Shown: piece after piece, positions 55,996-64,000 of the stretch
Position numbering within the stretch: position 1 is the stretch's first letter
Layout: each line of letters begins with the position of its first letter
Assembly: GCF_018424605.1 (NCBI RefSeq)
Contig: NZ_QTKT01000015.1
Location: 1-64,000, forward strand
Reading direction: 5' to 3'
DNA: 64,000 nucleotides
Source of the DNA: Marinobacter lipolyticus
GTDB taxonomy: Bacteria > Pseudomonadota > Gammaproteobacteria > Pseudomonadales > Oleiphilaceae
Translations under genes and position numbers: made by a program
The notes under the pieces: generated by a model
The model's input: the letters and a program-made list of their open reading frames with translations, nothing else
Database searches by the model: none
Told to the model about the DNA's origin: nothing

Positions 55996-56528
55996 TGGAC
56001 ATTGCAACGACTATCCGGTCCCTGCCCCGCAAACTGAAACTGGGCATGATCCTCACCGGACTGATGCTGGTGATCCTGTTGATCATCAATCAGCCGCTGC
56101 AAACCGGTTCCGCCCCCCAGGGCATTGTCAGCTACCAGCTGGCGGCCACCGCTGATCACTCGATGGCGATCCTCAGAAGCTGGCGCGGCGACGCCATGGT
56201 CTGGGCTCACCTGTCGTTGTGGCTGGATTTCCTGTTCGTCCCGGTTTACGTGCTCACCCTGATCATGGTGACCAACCAGCTGATGCGGGATCGGCCCGGG
56301 GTGCGCGAGCGCAATGTGGCTCGCTGGGTCAGGGCGCTGTTCGTGGCCGCCGGGATCAGCGATATCGTTGAGAACATCCTGCTGCTCAGCAACCTCAATC
56401 CACCGACAGACAGCCTCAGCCTGTCGGCGACCATCTGCGCGCTGATCAAGTTTACCGGGTTGATGCTCGGGCTGGCGGGGCTGGTGATCATTCGCGCCGC
56501 CCGGCGTCACCCGCTCGCACACGGGTGA
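55995..56528 (+). CDS. Four-helix inner-membrane protein of unknown function
   Basis: A 177-residue protein with about four membrane segments (about 16-33, 68-92, 110-128 and 142-162). It shares the A of the hemW stop (TAATG), so it is co-translated. I recognise no family; the position between hemW and trmB is occupied by a small membrane protein in relatives too, but the sequence differs. A hairpin overlaps its stop codon. Confidence 0.7.
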   Translation: MDIATTIRSLPRKLKLGMILTGLMLVILLIINQPLQTGSAPQGIVSYQLAATADHSMAILRSWRGDAMVWAHLSLWLDFLFVPVYVLTLIMVTNQLMRDRPGVRERNVARWVRALFVAAGISDIVENILLLSNLNPPTDSLSLSATICALIKFTGLMLGLAGLVIIRAARRHPLAHG

Positions 56529-56532
56529 CGCC
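56503..56532. other. Perfect 11-bp hairpin spanning a stop codon
   Basis: GGCGTCACCCG (56503-56513) pairs exactly with CGGGTGACGCC (56522-56532), loop CTCGCACA. It contains the stop of the membrane protein gene and lies 18 bases from the convergent trmB stop. No T tract follows. It may block converging transcripts. Confidence 0.6.
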
Positions 56533-56549
56533 CGGCCGGCAGGGTTCGA

Positions 56550-57266
56550 CTAGTTGGTGCGGTGAAACAGCAGGTCCCAGACACCGTGGCCCAATCGCTC
56601 CCCGCGCTTCTCGAACTTGGTGATGGGGCGGTCATCCGGGCGCGGCGAAAACTGGCCTGGTTCAGCGGCGTTGGCGAAGCCTTCCGCCTCACCCATTACC
56701 TCCATCATGTGCTCGGCGTAGTTCTCCCAGTCGGTGGCCAGGTGCAGCACTCCGCCCACGCGCAGTTTGTGGCGAATGCGCTGCACAAAATCATGCTGAA
56801 CCAGCCGGCGCTTGTGATGGCGCTTCTTGTGCCAGGGGTCCGGGAAGAACACCATTACCCGGTCCAGACAGGCGTCCGGCAGGCAGAGGTCAATCACGTC
56901 ATTGGCATCGATGGCGTATACCCGGACGTTCTCCAGCTTCCGGTCCTCCACTTCCTTCAGTAACGCGCCGACACCAGGTAGATGAACCTCCACCCCGATG
57001 AAATCCTGCTCCGGCGCCGCCTCCGCCATGTCGGCGAGGGATTTCCCCATGCCAAAGCCGATTTCCAGGTTGAGCATGGCGTCGCGGCCGAACACTTCCC
57101 GCGGATCGATCATGCCGTGCTCACGGGTGAGCCCGTATACCGGCCAGCTGCGCTCATAGGCTTTTTTCTGACCTTCGGTCATGCGGCCCTGGCGCAGCAC
57201 GAAACTGCGGATGCCACGGCGAGTGGTGACAGGCGAGTCCTGGGTCAGATCTTTTTCATCGGTCAT
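56550..57266 (-). CDS. trmB: tRNA (guanine-N7-)-methyltransferase
   Basis: Makes m7G46 in tRNA. The 238-residue protein has the SAM loop [11 protein letters not shown], the [15 protein letters not shown] segment and the signature [16 protein letters not shown]. On the strand opposite to hemW; relatives often have it in the same direction as rdgB-hemW, so a local inversion is possible. Confidence 0.96.
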   Translation of the reverse strand: MTDEKDLTQDSPVTTRRGIRSFVLRQGRMTEGQKKAYERSWPVYGLTREHGMIDPREVFGRDAMLNLEIGFGMGKSLADMAEAAPEQDFIGVEVHLPGVGALLKEVEDRKLENVRVYAIDANDVIDLCLPDACLDRVMVFFPDPWHKKRHHKRRLVQHDFVQRIRHKLRVGGVLHLATDWENYAEHMMEVMGEAEGFANAAEPGQFSPRPDDRPITKFEKRGERLGHGVWDLLFHRTN

Positions 57267-57340
57267 CGGTCTTCCTCAACCGCAGGCAGCGGATAGTGAT
57301 TCTGAATACAGTGGCCGACAGTTTACCAGAGAGCGTGGTC

Positions 57341-58864
57341 TCAGGTTGATACCAGCGAGTTACGGGACTGCTGGCGGTCCAGCTTGCGATAACCCAGGGC
57401 CTCCACCAGGTGACCACAGGCAATGCGCTCGTGGCCTTCAAGATCCGCCAGGGTTCTCGCCACCCGCAGCACCCGATGCAGTGCCCGTGCTGACAGCCCG
57501 AGCTTCTCCAGCGCCCCCGACAGCAGCGCCTCGCCCTGAGAATCCAGCCGGCAATGATGGTGCAGATCCGCACCACCCAGCGCCGCGTTGATGTTACCCC
57601 GGTGCAACTGACGCTCCCGCGCCATTGCGACACGGTCACGAACCACAGCGCTCGGTTCGCCGTCGCCGCCGGATTGCATCAGGACGTCCGGGCCCTGCAC
57701 CGGCACCTCAACGTGCAGATCAAACCGGTCCAGCAGGGGCCCCGAGACCTTGCCGCGGTATCGCATCACCTGCTGGGGCGTGCACTGGCATTCAATCGTC
57801 GGGTGGCCGTTATAGCCGCATGGGCAGGGATTCATCGCACCCACCACCTGAAAGCGGGCCGGGAAGGTCACCTGGCGTGCCGCCCGGCTGATGGCTATTT
57901 CGCCACTCTCCATCGGCTCCCGCAGCACTTCAAGCACCCGACGCTCGAACTCCGGCAACTCGTCGAGGAACAATACGCCCCGGTGGGCAAGAGAGATTTC
58001 CCCCGGCCTCGGGCTGCTGCCGCCACCCACCATGGCGACGGCCGAGGCCGAGTGATGGGGCGAGCGAAACGGCGGTCGGCGCCAACCGCCCCGGCGCTCC
58101 GCCAGCCCGGCGACCGAGTGCACACTGGCCACCTCGAGGGCCGACTCGGTGGTCAGCGGCGGCAGAATGCCCGGCAAACGACTCGCCAGCATGCTTTTGC
58201 CGGTGCCCGGTGGGCCGAAAAACAGCAGGTTGTGGGCGCCGGCAGCGGCCACTTCAAGTGCCCTGCGCGGCACCCGCTGGCCTTTCACATCGGCCAGATC
58301 CGCCCCGGCCTGGTTGTCATCGTCCAGCTCCGACGCAGGCACCGGCACCAATGTGGCGCGACCGCACAGGTGCTCGCACACCGTCAGTATATGGGCGGCT
58401 GACAGCACATCGTTGCGGCTCGCCAGTGCCGCTTCCGCCGCATTGGCCTGGGGCACCAGCAGTCGCCTGCCGTCGGCGCGGGCGGCCAGCACGGCGGGCA
58501 ACACGCCCTTGAGCGGCCTGAGCGCACCGTCCAGTGACAGCTCACCGAGAAACTCGCAATCCGCCAGACTGTCCGCCGGGATCTGCCCAGACGCCGCCAG
58601 AATCCCCAGGGCAATGGGAAGATCGAAGCGCCCGCCCTCTTTAGGCAGGTCAGCGGGGGCAAGGTTGATGGTGATACGACGGGCGGGGAATTCGAAACCG
58701 GCATTGAGCAAAGCGCTGCGCACCCGCTCCTTGCTTTCGCGGACGCCGGTTTCCGGCAGGCCGACGATGGATAACGCGGGCAATCCGCCCGACAGGTGCA
58801 CCTCAACCGTGACCGGCGGTGCAGACACGCCAATGCTGGCGCGGGAATGAACTATGGCTAACAT
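57341..58864 (-). CDS. comM: ComM/YifB family Mg-chelatase-like AAA+ ATPase
   Basis: A 507-residue hexameric helicase that promotes branch migration during natural transformation. An N-terminal Lon protease-like domain (about 20-145) is followed by the AAA+ core with Walker A GPPGTGKSM (around 220), the sensor FLDELPEFE, a MNPCPCGYNG segment and a C-terminal Mg_chelatase_C domain. With pilT and pilU it suggests competence in this organism. Confidence 0.95.
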   Translation of the reverse strand: MLAIVHSRASIGVSAPPVTVEVHLSGGLPALSIVGLPETGVRESKERVRSALLNAGFEFPARRITINLAPADLPKEGGRFDLPIALGILAASGQIPADSLADCEFLGELSLDGALRPLKGVLPAVLAARADGRRLLVPQANAAEAALASRNDVLSAAHILTVCEHLCGRATLVPVPASELDDDNQAGADLADVKGQRVPRRALEVAAAGAHNLLFFGPPGTGKSMLASRLPGILPPLTTESALEVASVHSVAGLAERRGGWRRPPFRSPHHSASAVAMVGGGSSPRPGEISLAHRGVLFLDELPEFERRVLEVLREPMESGEIAISRAARQVTFPARFQVVGAMNPCPCGYNGHPTIECQCTPQQVMRYRGKVSGPLLDRFDLHVEVPVQGPDVLMQSGGDGEPSAVVRDRVAMARERQLHRGNINAALGGADLHHHCRLDSQGEALLSGALEKLGLSARALHRVLRVARTLADLEGHERIACGHLVEALGYRKLDRQQSRNSLVST

Positions 58865-58906
58865 AACGACCTTCCGTGGTCAGATTCCTGAGATGTCCGG
58901 GCCGGA

Positions 58907-59161
58907 TCAGTTGCTCGGCAAACGGCTCTCCAGCTCGGCCACGCGCTTCTCCAGCGCCTCGACCTTTTCGCGGGTTTTCAGCAACACCGCCTGCTGGGCG
59001 TCGAACTCTTCCCGGGTTACCAGTTCCAGGCGCGCCAGCACGGACATGACGGTGGCCCTTGCCTGGGTTTCGAAGTCTTCTCTGGCCGCGCGGGCCATGT
59101 CGGGTACAAACTGGCCAAACTGCCCCTGCAGCTGGGTCAGAAAATCCTGCGGTCCTTTCAC
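58907..59161 (-). CDS. ubiK: UbiK (YqiC/BMFP family), ubiquinone biosynthesis accessory factor
   Basis: An 84-residue helical protein that helps assemble the Ubi metabolon. The N-terminal amphipathic helix (FLTQLQGQFGQF) and the C-terminal coiled coil (EEFDAQQAVLL, VEALEKRVAELES) are typical. Start GTG 59161 is chosen because AGAGAGG precedes it and the family begins here; the longer frame to 59458 crosses the glnK promoter region. Upstream of comM, as in Pseudomonas. Confidence 0.9.
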   Translation of the reverse strand: MKGPQDFLTQLQGQFGQFVPDMARAAREDFETQARATVMSVLARLELVTREEFDAQQAVLLKTREKVEALEKRVAELESRLPSN

Positions 59162-59885
<724 letters not shown>

Positions 59886-59956
59886 TCACAGTCTGACTTA
59901 CCGATAGCCAACGCAAAAAACTTATAACCTGAAAAGCCTCGTGCGGAGGGCTTCAA

Positions 59957-61225
59957 ATGGAAAGCAATATCTTTCACCTGCAGTACGCTATAGATACCTT
60001 TTATTTTCTGGTGTGTGGCGCATTAGTGATGTGGATGGCAGCTGGCTTTGCCATGCTGGAATCCGGTCTGGTTCGCGCCAAGAACACCACGGAAATTCTC
60101 ACCAAGAACGTGGCACTGTTCGCGGTGTCCTGCACCATGTACCTGATCTGCGGTTACGCCATCATGTACGGTGGCAACATCTTCCTCTCCGGCATGGGCG
60201 ACGTTGACGTCGGTGGCGTGATGGGCGAATTCGCCAGCCGTGAAGGCGGCTTCGAGGGTGGTTCCATCTACTCCGGTGCGTCTGACTTCTTCTTCCAGGT
60301 GGTGTTTGTCGCTACCGCCATGTCCATCGTTTCCGGTGCCGTTGCCGAGCGTATGAAACTGTGGGCCTTCCTGGTCTTTGCAGTCGTGATGACCGGCTTC
60401 ATCTACCCGATGGAAGGCGCCTGGACCTGGGGCGGTGCCTCTGTGTTCGGCATGTACACCCTTGGTGACCTCGGTTTCAGTGACTTTGCCGGTTCCGGTA
60501 TCGTTCACATGGCCGGTGCTGCTGCGGCTCTGGCCGGTGTCCTGCTGCTGGGCGCCCGTAAGGGCAAGTACGGCCCGAATGGCGAGATCCGCGCCTTCCC
60601 GGGTGCCAACCTCCCGCTGGCAACACTGGGTACCTTCATCCTGTGGATGGGCTGGTTTGGCTTCAACGGCGGCTCTGTCCTGAAGCTGGGCGACGTATCC
60701 AGCGCCCACGCAGTGGCCATGGTGTTCCTGAATACCAACGCGGCGGCCGCCGGCGGCGCCATCGCGGCCCTGATCACCGCACGACTGATGTTCGGTAAAG
60801 CCGATCTGACCATGCTGCTGAACGGTGCACTGGCCGGTCTGGTCACCATCACCGCCGAGCCTTCCACCCCGACAGCCCTGACTGCGACCCTGTTCGGCGC
60901 ACTGGGCGGTGTCCTGGTGGTACTGAGCATCGTCACCATGGACAAGCTGCGCATCGACGATCCGGTCGGCGCCATCTCGGTCCACGGCGTGTGCGGTCTG
61001 CTTGGCCTGCTGCTGGTACCGATCACCAACGGTGATTCTACCTTCACCGGCCAGATTGTGGGCGCCATCACGATCTTTGTGTGGGTCTTCGTTGCCAGCC
61101 TGATTGTCTGGGGCATTCTCAAGGCAGTCGTCGGCATCCGCGTGACCGAAGAAGAAGAGTACGAAGGTGTGGATCTGTCCGAGTGTGGTATGGAAGCCTA
61201 CCCGGAGTTTGTCAGCAGCAAGTAA
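59957..61225 (+). CDS. amtB: Ammonium transporter AmtB
   Basis: A 422-residue trimeric inner-membrane ammonium channel with 11-12 helices. The pore histidines lie in SGIVHMAGA (around 182) and ISVHGVCGLLG (around 340). GAMLESGLVR-like AMLESGLVRAKN and GxWGWGG-like AWTWGGASVF are typical. 71 bases after glnK. A terminator follows. Confidence 0.97.
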   Translation: MESNIFHLQYAIDTFYFLVCGALVMWMAAGFAMLESGLVRAKNTTEILTKNVALFAVSCTMYLICGYAIMYGGNIFLSGMGDVDVGGVMGEFASREGGFEGGSIYSGASDFFFQVVFVATAMSIVSGAVAERMKLWAFLVFAVVMTGFIYPMEGAWTWGGASVFGMYTLGDLGFSDFAGSGIVHMAGAAAALAGVLLLGARKGKYGPNGEIRAFPGANLPLATLGTFILWMGWFGFNGGSVLKLGDVSSAHAVAMVFLNTNAAAAGGAIAALITARLMFGKADLTMLLNGALAGLVTITAEPSTPTALTATLFGALGGVLVVLSIVTMDKLRIDDPVGAISVHGVCGLLGLLLVPITNGDSTFTGQIVGAITIFVWVFVASLIVWGILKAVVGIRVTEEEEYEGVDLSECGMEAYPEFVSSK

Positions 61226-61246
61226 CCGTTGCTGAACTGGAAATGC

Positions 61247-61276
61247 AAAAGGGGCGCTCCACGGAGCGCCCCTTTT
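61247..61276. terminator. Bidirectional terminator between amtB and the DUF6316 gene
   Basis: AAAAGGGGCGCTC (61247-61259), loop CACG, GAGCGCCCCTTTT (61264-61276). A on the left and T on the right allow use from both strands. Confidence 0.93.
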
Positions 61277-61296
61277 GTTTGGCAACCAGGCAGAAC

Positions 61297-61491
61297 CTAG
61301 ATTGCATTGCGAAAGCCATCGTCTTCCGAGTGGCGCAAATAGAGCAGCAGCTCCATCTGTGCCTCATTCACCGTATCAAACGGGCCTTCAAACGAGCCCT
61401 CGCGGGTCTGAAAGAACCATTGCCCATTGATCGTGGTAAATCGATCACTGCGAAACCAGTGTCGCTCCTGCTCACCTCTTCGAACATCCAT
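61297..61491 (-). CDS. Small DUF6316 family protein
   Basis: A 64-residue protein: MDVRRGEQERHWFRSDRF, GQWFFQTREGSFEGPF and an EAQMELLLYLR helix. The RSDR...WYFxTREGxxxGPF pattern matches the DUF6316 family of pseudomonads and relatives. ATG 61491 is preferred because GGAGAG precedes it and because the residues upstream in the longer frame are antisense to speE. Function unknown. Confidence 0.8.
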   Translation of the reverse strand: MDVRRGEQERHWFRSDRFTTINGQWFFQTREGSFEGPFDTVNEAQMELLLYLRHSEDDGFRNAI

Positions 61492-61580
61492 ATCAATCTC
61501 TCCGGCTACAACTGAACGGCTACCGATCAATAATTGATCACCCTTCAGTCTAGCCAAAGATCCCGGAAATGCGACAACCC

Positions 61581-62462
61581 TCAGGCTTCGCCCGGAATAA
61601 CCCGATCTTCCAGCGCATCCACCATGAACTGCGGCATGGCCAGCGCCCCGTGATGGGTTCCGGCATTGTAATAACGGGTGACGAACGGCCGCTGTTCCGC
61701 GTCCTCCTCTCGGAAGTACTGCACCGGCTTGCCTTTCCCTGCCATGGTGCAACTCCACCAACCGGTGGGATAGACCGGCTGCGGGAACGGCAGCGTGCGG
61801 ATGTGGTCAAACCCCGCCTGTTGCATATCCTTGTGCATGGTCCTGATGATGGTGTCGGTGTGCAGCAGCGGCGATTCACTCTGCTGGACCAGGATGCCGC
61901 CCTCCCGCAGCGCCAGCATGGCGTCGCGGTAAAAATCCAGGGCGAACAGGCCTTCCGCGGCACCCACCGGGTCGGTGCTGTCGATGATGATGACATCGAT
62001 GCTGTTAGGTTCCACATCCCGCATCCACTGAATGCCGTCGCCGAAGAAGAAGTTGGCGCGCGGGTCGTCGTTGGCCTCGCACAGCTCCGGAAAGTATTTT
62101 TCGGACAGGCGGGTCACCCGCTCGTCGATCTCCACCTGCCAGGCTTCCTCGACACCGGGATGCTTGAGAACCTCCCGCAGCGTGCCACAGTCGCCACCGC
62201 CGACGATCACCACTTTTTTCGGGTCGCGGTGAGTGAACAGCGCCGGGTGGGTCATCATCTCGTGGTAGAGGAAGTTGTCCCGGGTGGTGAGCATCACGCA
62301 GCCGTCCAGCACCATGAGATTCCCGAAGGTTTCGGTTTCGTAGATTTCCAGCTTCTGGAACTCGCTCTGTTCCTCATGCAGCTTCTTTTTCACCTGCAGG
62401 GAAAACGCCGTTCCCTGATCCTGGAATACCTCGGTAAACCAGCCTTCGTTCAATGCCGTCAT
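61581..62462 (-). CDS. speE: Polyamine aminopropyltransferase (spermidine synthase)
   Basis: Transfers an aminopropyl group from decarboxylated SAM to putrescine. The 293-residue protein has GNLMVLDGCVMLTTRDNFLYHEM (cut here to its key residues D53 and H67 by estimate), VVIVGGGDCGTLREV, the IIIDSTDPVGAAEGLF motif with the catalytic Asp, and a Rossmann fold. Divergent from speA, which supplies agmatine and so putrescine. Confidence 0.93.
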   Translation of the reverse strand: MTALNEGWFTEVFQDQGTAFSLQVKKKLHEEQSEFQKLEIYETETFGNLMVLDGCVMLTTRDNFLYHEMMTHPALFTHRDPKKVVIVGGGDCGTLREVLKHPGVEEAWQVEIDERVTRLSEKYFPELCEANDDPRANFFFGDGIQWMRDVEPNSIDVIIIDSTDPVGAAEGLFALDFYRDAMLALREGGILVQQSESPLLHTDTIIRTMHKDMQQAGFDHIRTLPFPQPVYPTGWWSCTMAGKGKPVQYFREEDAEQRPFVTRYYNAGTHHGALAMPQFMVDALEDRVIPGEA

Positions 62463-62676
62463 TGCGTGCCTCCCATATCCTTTGCAGCCGGCGCTCAGCG
62501 CGCCTCATCGGTTTTGCCGGTATTGTAGGGGTGCTTGGCCCTCAGCTAAAGCACTATAGCGCATGGGGAACGGCGAATTTTACTCAGGCGGTTCTTTTAG
62601 CTGGCGCGAGTAATCCATACAATGGCGCCCATACGCCGGCGATCGCCCGGCACGGATTCAGCACAGGACTCGCACC

Positions 62677-64000
62677 ATGACTCACGCCACCGGAAGCGCC
62701 GCCCACAAGGTGTACAACATTGCTCACTGGAGCGATGGCTATATCGATGTGAACGACAGCGGCGAAGTGCTGATCCAGCCGCAGCGGGGCCACGGGGAGG
62801 ACGGGGGCAGCATTAACCTGCCGGAACTGACCCGCACCCTGACCGCCCGTGGCATCCAGTTGCCGGTTCTGATCCGTTTCACCGACATCCTTCACGACCG
62901 CGTCAACAAGCTCTGCGGCGCCTTCAACCGCGTGGCTGACGAGCACGGCTATAAGGGGCGTTACACCGCAGTTTATCCGATCAAGGTGAACCAGCAACGG
63001 CGGGTAGTGGAAGAGTTGCTACGGGCGGAGCCGGCGGCCAGCAACCACCAGATCGGCCTGGAGGCGGGCAGCAAGCCCGAGCTGATGGCGGTACTGGCAA
63101 TGTCCCACCAGGCCGGCTCGGTCATCGTCTGTAACGGTTACAAGGACCGCGAATACATCCGCCTGGCGCTGATCGGCCAGAAACTGGGGCACCGGGTGTT
63201 CATCGTGGTGGAGAAGCAGTCCGAGCTGCCACTGATCCTGGAGGAGGCCCGCCGCCTGGGCATCCGCCCGCTGATCGGTGTGCGGGCCCGGCTGGCGACC
63301 ATCGGCAAGGGCAACTGGCAGAACACCGGCGGCGAAAAATCCAAGTTCGGCCTGTCAGCCAGCCAGGTGCTGGATGTGGTCAGCACCCTGCGCGAAGCCA
63401 AGGCGCTGGACGCCCTTCAGCTGCTGCATTTCCACCTGGGCTCCCAGATTGCCAACATCCGCGACATCCAGACCGGGCTGCGCGAATGCGCGCGCTTCTA
63501 CAGCGAGTTGCGCCAGCTCGGCGCGCCGGTGGGCACGGTGGATATCGGCGGAGGCCTGGGCGTGGATTACGAGGGCACCCGCTCCCGCAGCAGTTGCTCA
63601 ATGAATTACAGCGTGCACGAATACGCCTACAACGTCATTCACGTGCTGCAAGCCGAGTGCGACCGCGCCGGCATTCCCCATCCCGACCTGATCAGCGAAT
63701 CCGGCCGTGCGCTGACGGCGCACCATTCGGTACTGGTGACCAACGTGATTGACCGCGAGGCGCCCGACCACCGCGAACCCACACCGCCCGCGGCAGAAGC
63801 CAGCGCACCGCTGCTGGATCTGTGGCGGGACCTGCAGAGCCTGAAGGACGAGCAGTCGCCCCGGTCCCTGGCGGAGATCTACCATGACGTTCTGCATGCC
63901 ATGGCAGACGTTCATGCTCAGTTCGCCCACGGCCTGCTGTCACTGACCGAGCGCGCCAACGCCGAGACCCTGTACACCAGCTGCTGCCGCTTGCTGCGGT
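62677..64000 (+). CDS. speA: Biosynthetic arginine decarboxylase (5' part)
   Basis: PLP enzyme that makes agmatine from arginine. The window holds the first 441 residues of a protein normally about 630-640 long; the frame is open at the right edge. The PLP lysine is K103 in YPIKVNQQ; LGLEAGSKPEL-like IGLEAGSKPELMAVL, ATIGKGNWQNTGGEKSKFGL and LHFHLGSQIANI follow, and VDIGGGLGVDYEGT binds phosphate. ATG 62677. Divergent from speE across 214 bases that contain the two promoters. Confidence 0.96.
   Translation, partial: MTHATGSAAHKVYNIAHWSDGYIDVNDSGEVLIQPQRGHGEDGGSINLPELTRTLTARGIQLPVLIRFTDILHDRVNKLCGAFNRVADEHGYKGRYTAVYPIKVNQQRRVVEELLRAEPAASNHQIGLEAGSKPELMAVLAMSHQAGSVIVCNGYKDREYIRLALIGQKLGHRVFIVVEKQSELPLILEEARRLGIRPLIGVRARLATIGKGNWQNTGGEKSKFGLSASQVLDVVSTLREAKALDALQLLHFHLGSQIANIRDIQTGLRECARFYSELRQLGAPVGTVDIGGGLGVDYEGTRSRSSCSMNYSVHEYAYNVIHVLQAECDRAGIPHPDLISESGRALTAHHSVLVTNVIDREAPDHREPTPPAAEASAPLLDLWRDLQSLKDEQSPRSLAEIYHDVLHAMADVHAQFAHGLLSLTERANAETLYTSCCRLLR

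Noticed and set aside
60023..61285. Reverse open frame opposite amtB
   Set aside because: His/Gln/Gly-rich antisense of a clear membrane transporter.

Overview
The window looks like chromosomal DNA of a marine gammaproteobacterium close to Marinobacter or its Pseudomonadales-like relatives. The inference rests on gene order (rph, a Crc-like gene and pyrE; pilT/pilU, yggS, proC and yggT; metX, metW, a DUF4426 gene, rdgB and hemW), on OxyR with Cys199/Cys208, on FadL-type porins, and on a moderately GC-rich core with many ATGA/GTGA overlaps. The species assignment is an inference.

1-11.6 kb is an accessory metal-resistance and periplasmic redox island. Its left edge holds a broken IS3-family element, cut by the start of a second IS, and a decayed dehydrogenase fragment. 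Two related modules follow. Module A has a MerR-type promoter, a CDF transporter with an HMA-like N-terminus, a second lspA, a CzcD/DmeF-like CDF, an ACR3/SBF-type carrier, a DsbA-like thioredoxin, a CtaG-like protein and a Sco lipoprotein. Module B has a divergent ZntR/CadR-like merR, a CDF transporter, DsbB, a second DsbA-like protein, CcdA, a DUF3703 protein and a second Sco gene interrupted by a TAG codon. Together they suggest cation efflux coupled to protection of periplasmic thiols and of copper delivery to cytochrome oxidase.

11.7-22 kb holds two PEP-CTERM secreted proteins and a cassette of two very large, full-length paralogous lipoproteins (1055 and 1089 aa, Ig-like/Big_5 repeats) flanking a FadL/TraF-like outer-membrane beta-barrel. 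The cassette is the least explained protein system here.

22-35 kb: a stand-alone molybdopterin oxidoreductase with a DUF2489 partner, a possible small RNA, a YbaK-HDOD fusion, recG, oxyR, an epimerase, ridA, spoT, rpoZ, gmk and yicC. 35-43 kb: rph, a REP-like hairpin followed by a cloverleaf-like inverted repeat whose mismatches are all G-U wobbles, a nuclease-dead Crc-like protein, pyrE, small envelope proteins, a protein with an AlgP-like tail, and polA.

43-64 kb is mostly housekeeping: a FadL porin, pilU/pilT, yggS, proC, yggT, a bacterial dynamin-like GTPase, metX-metW, a DUF4426 gene, rdgB, hemW, trmB, comM, ubiK, glnK-amtB behind a sigma54-type promoter, a DUF6316 gene, speE and the 5' part of speA, which runs off the right edge. 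No rRNA, tRNA or CRISPR array was recognised.
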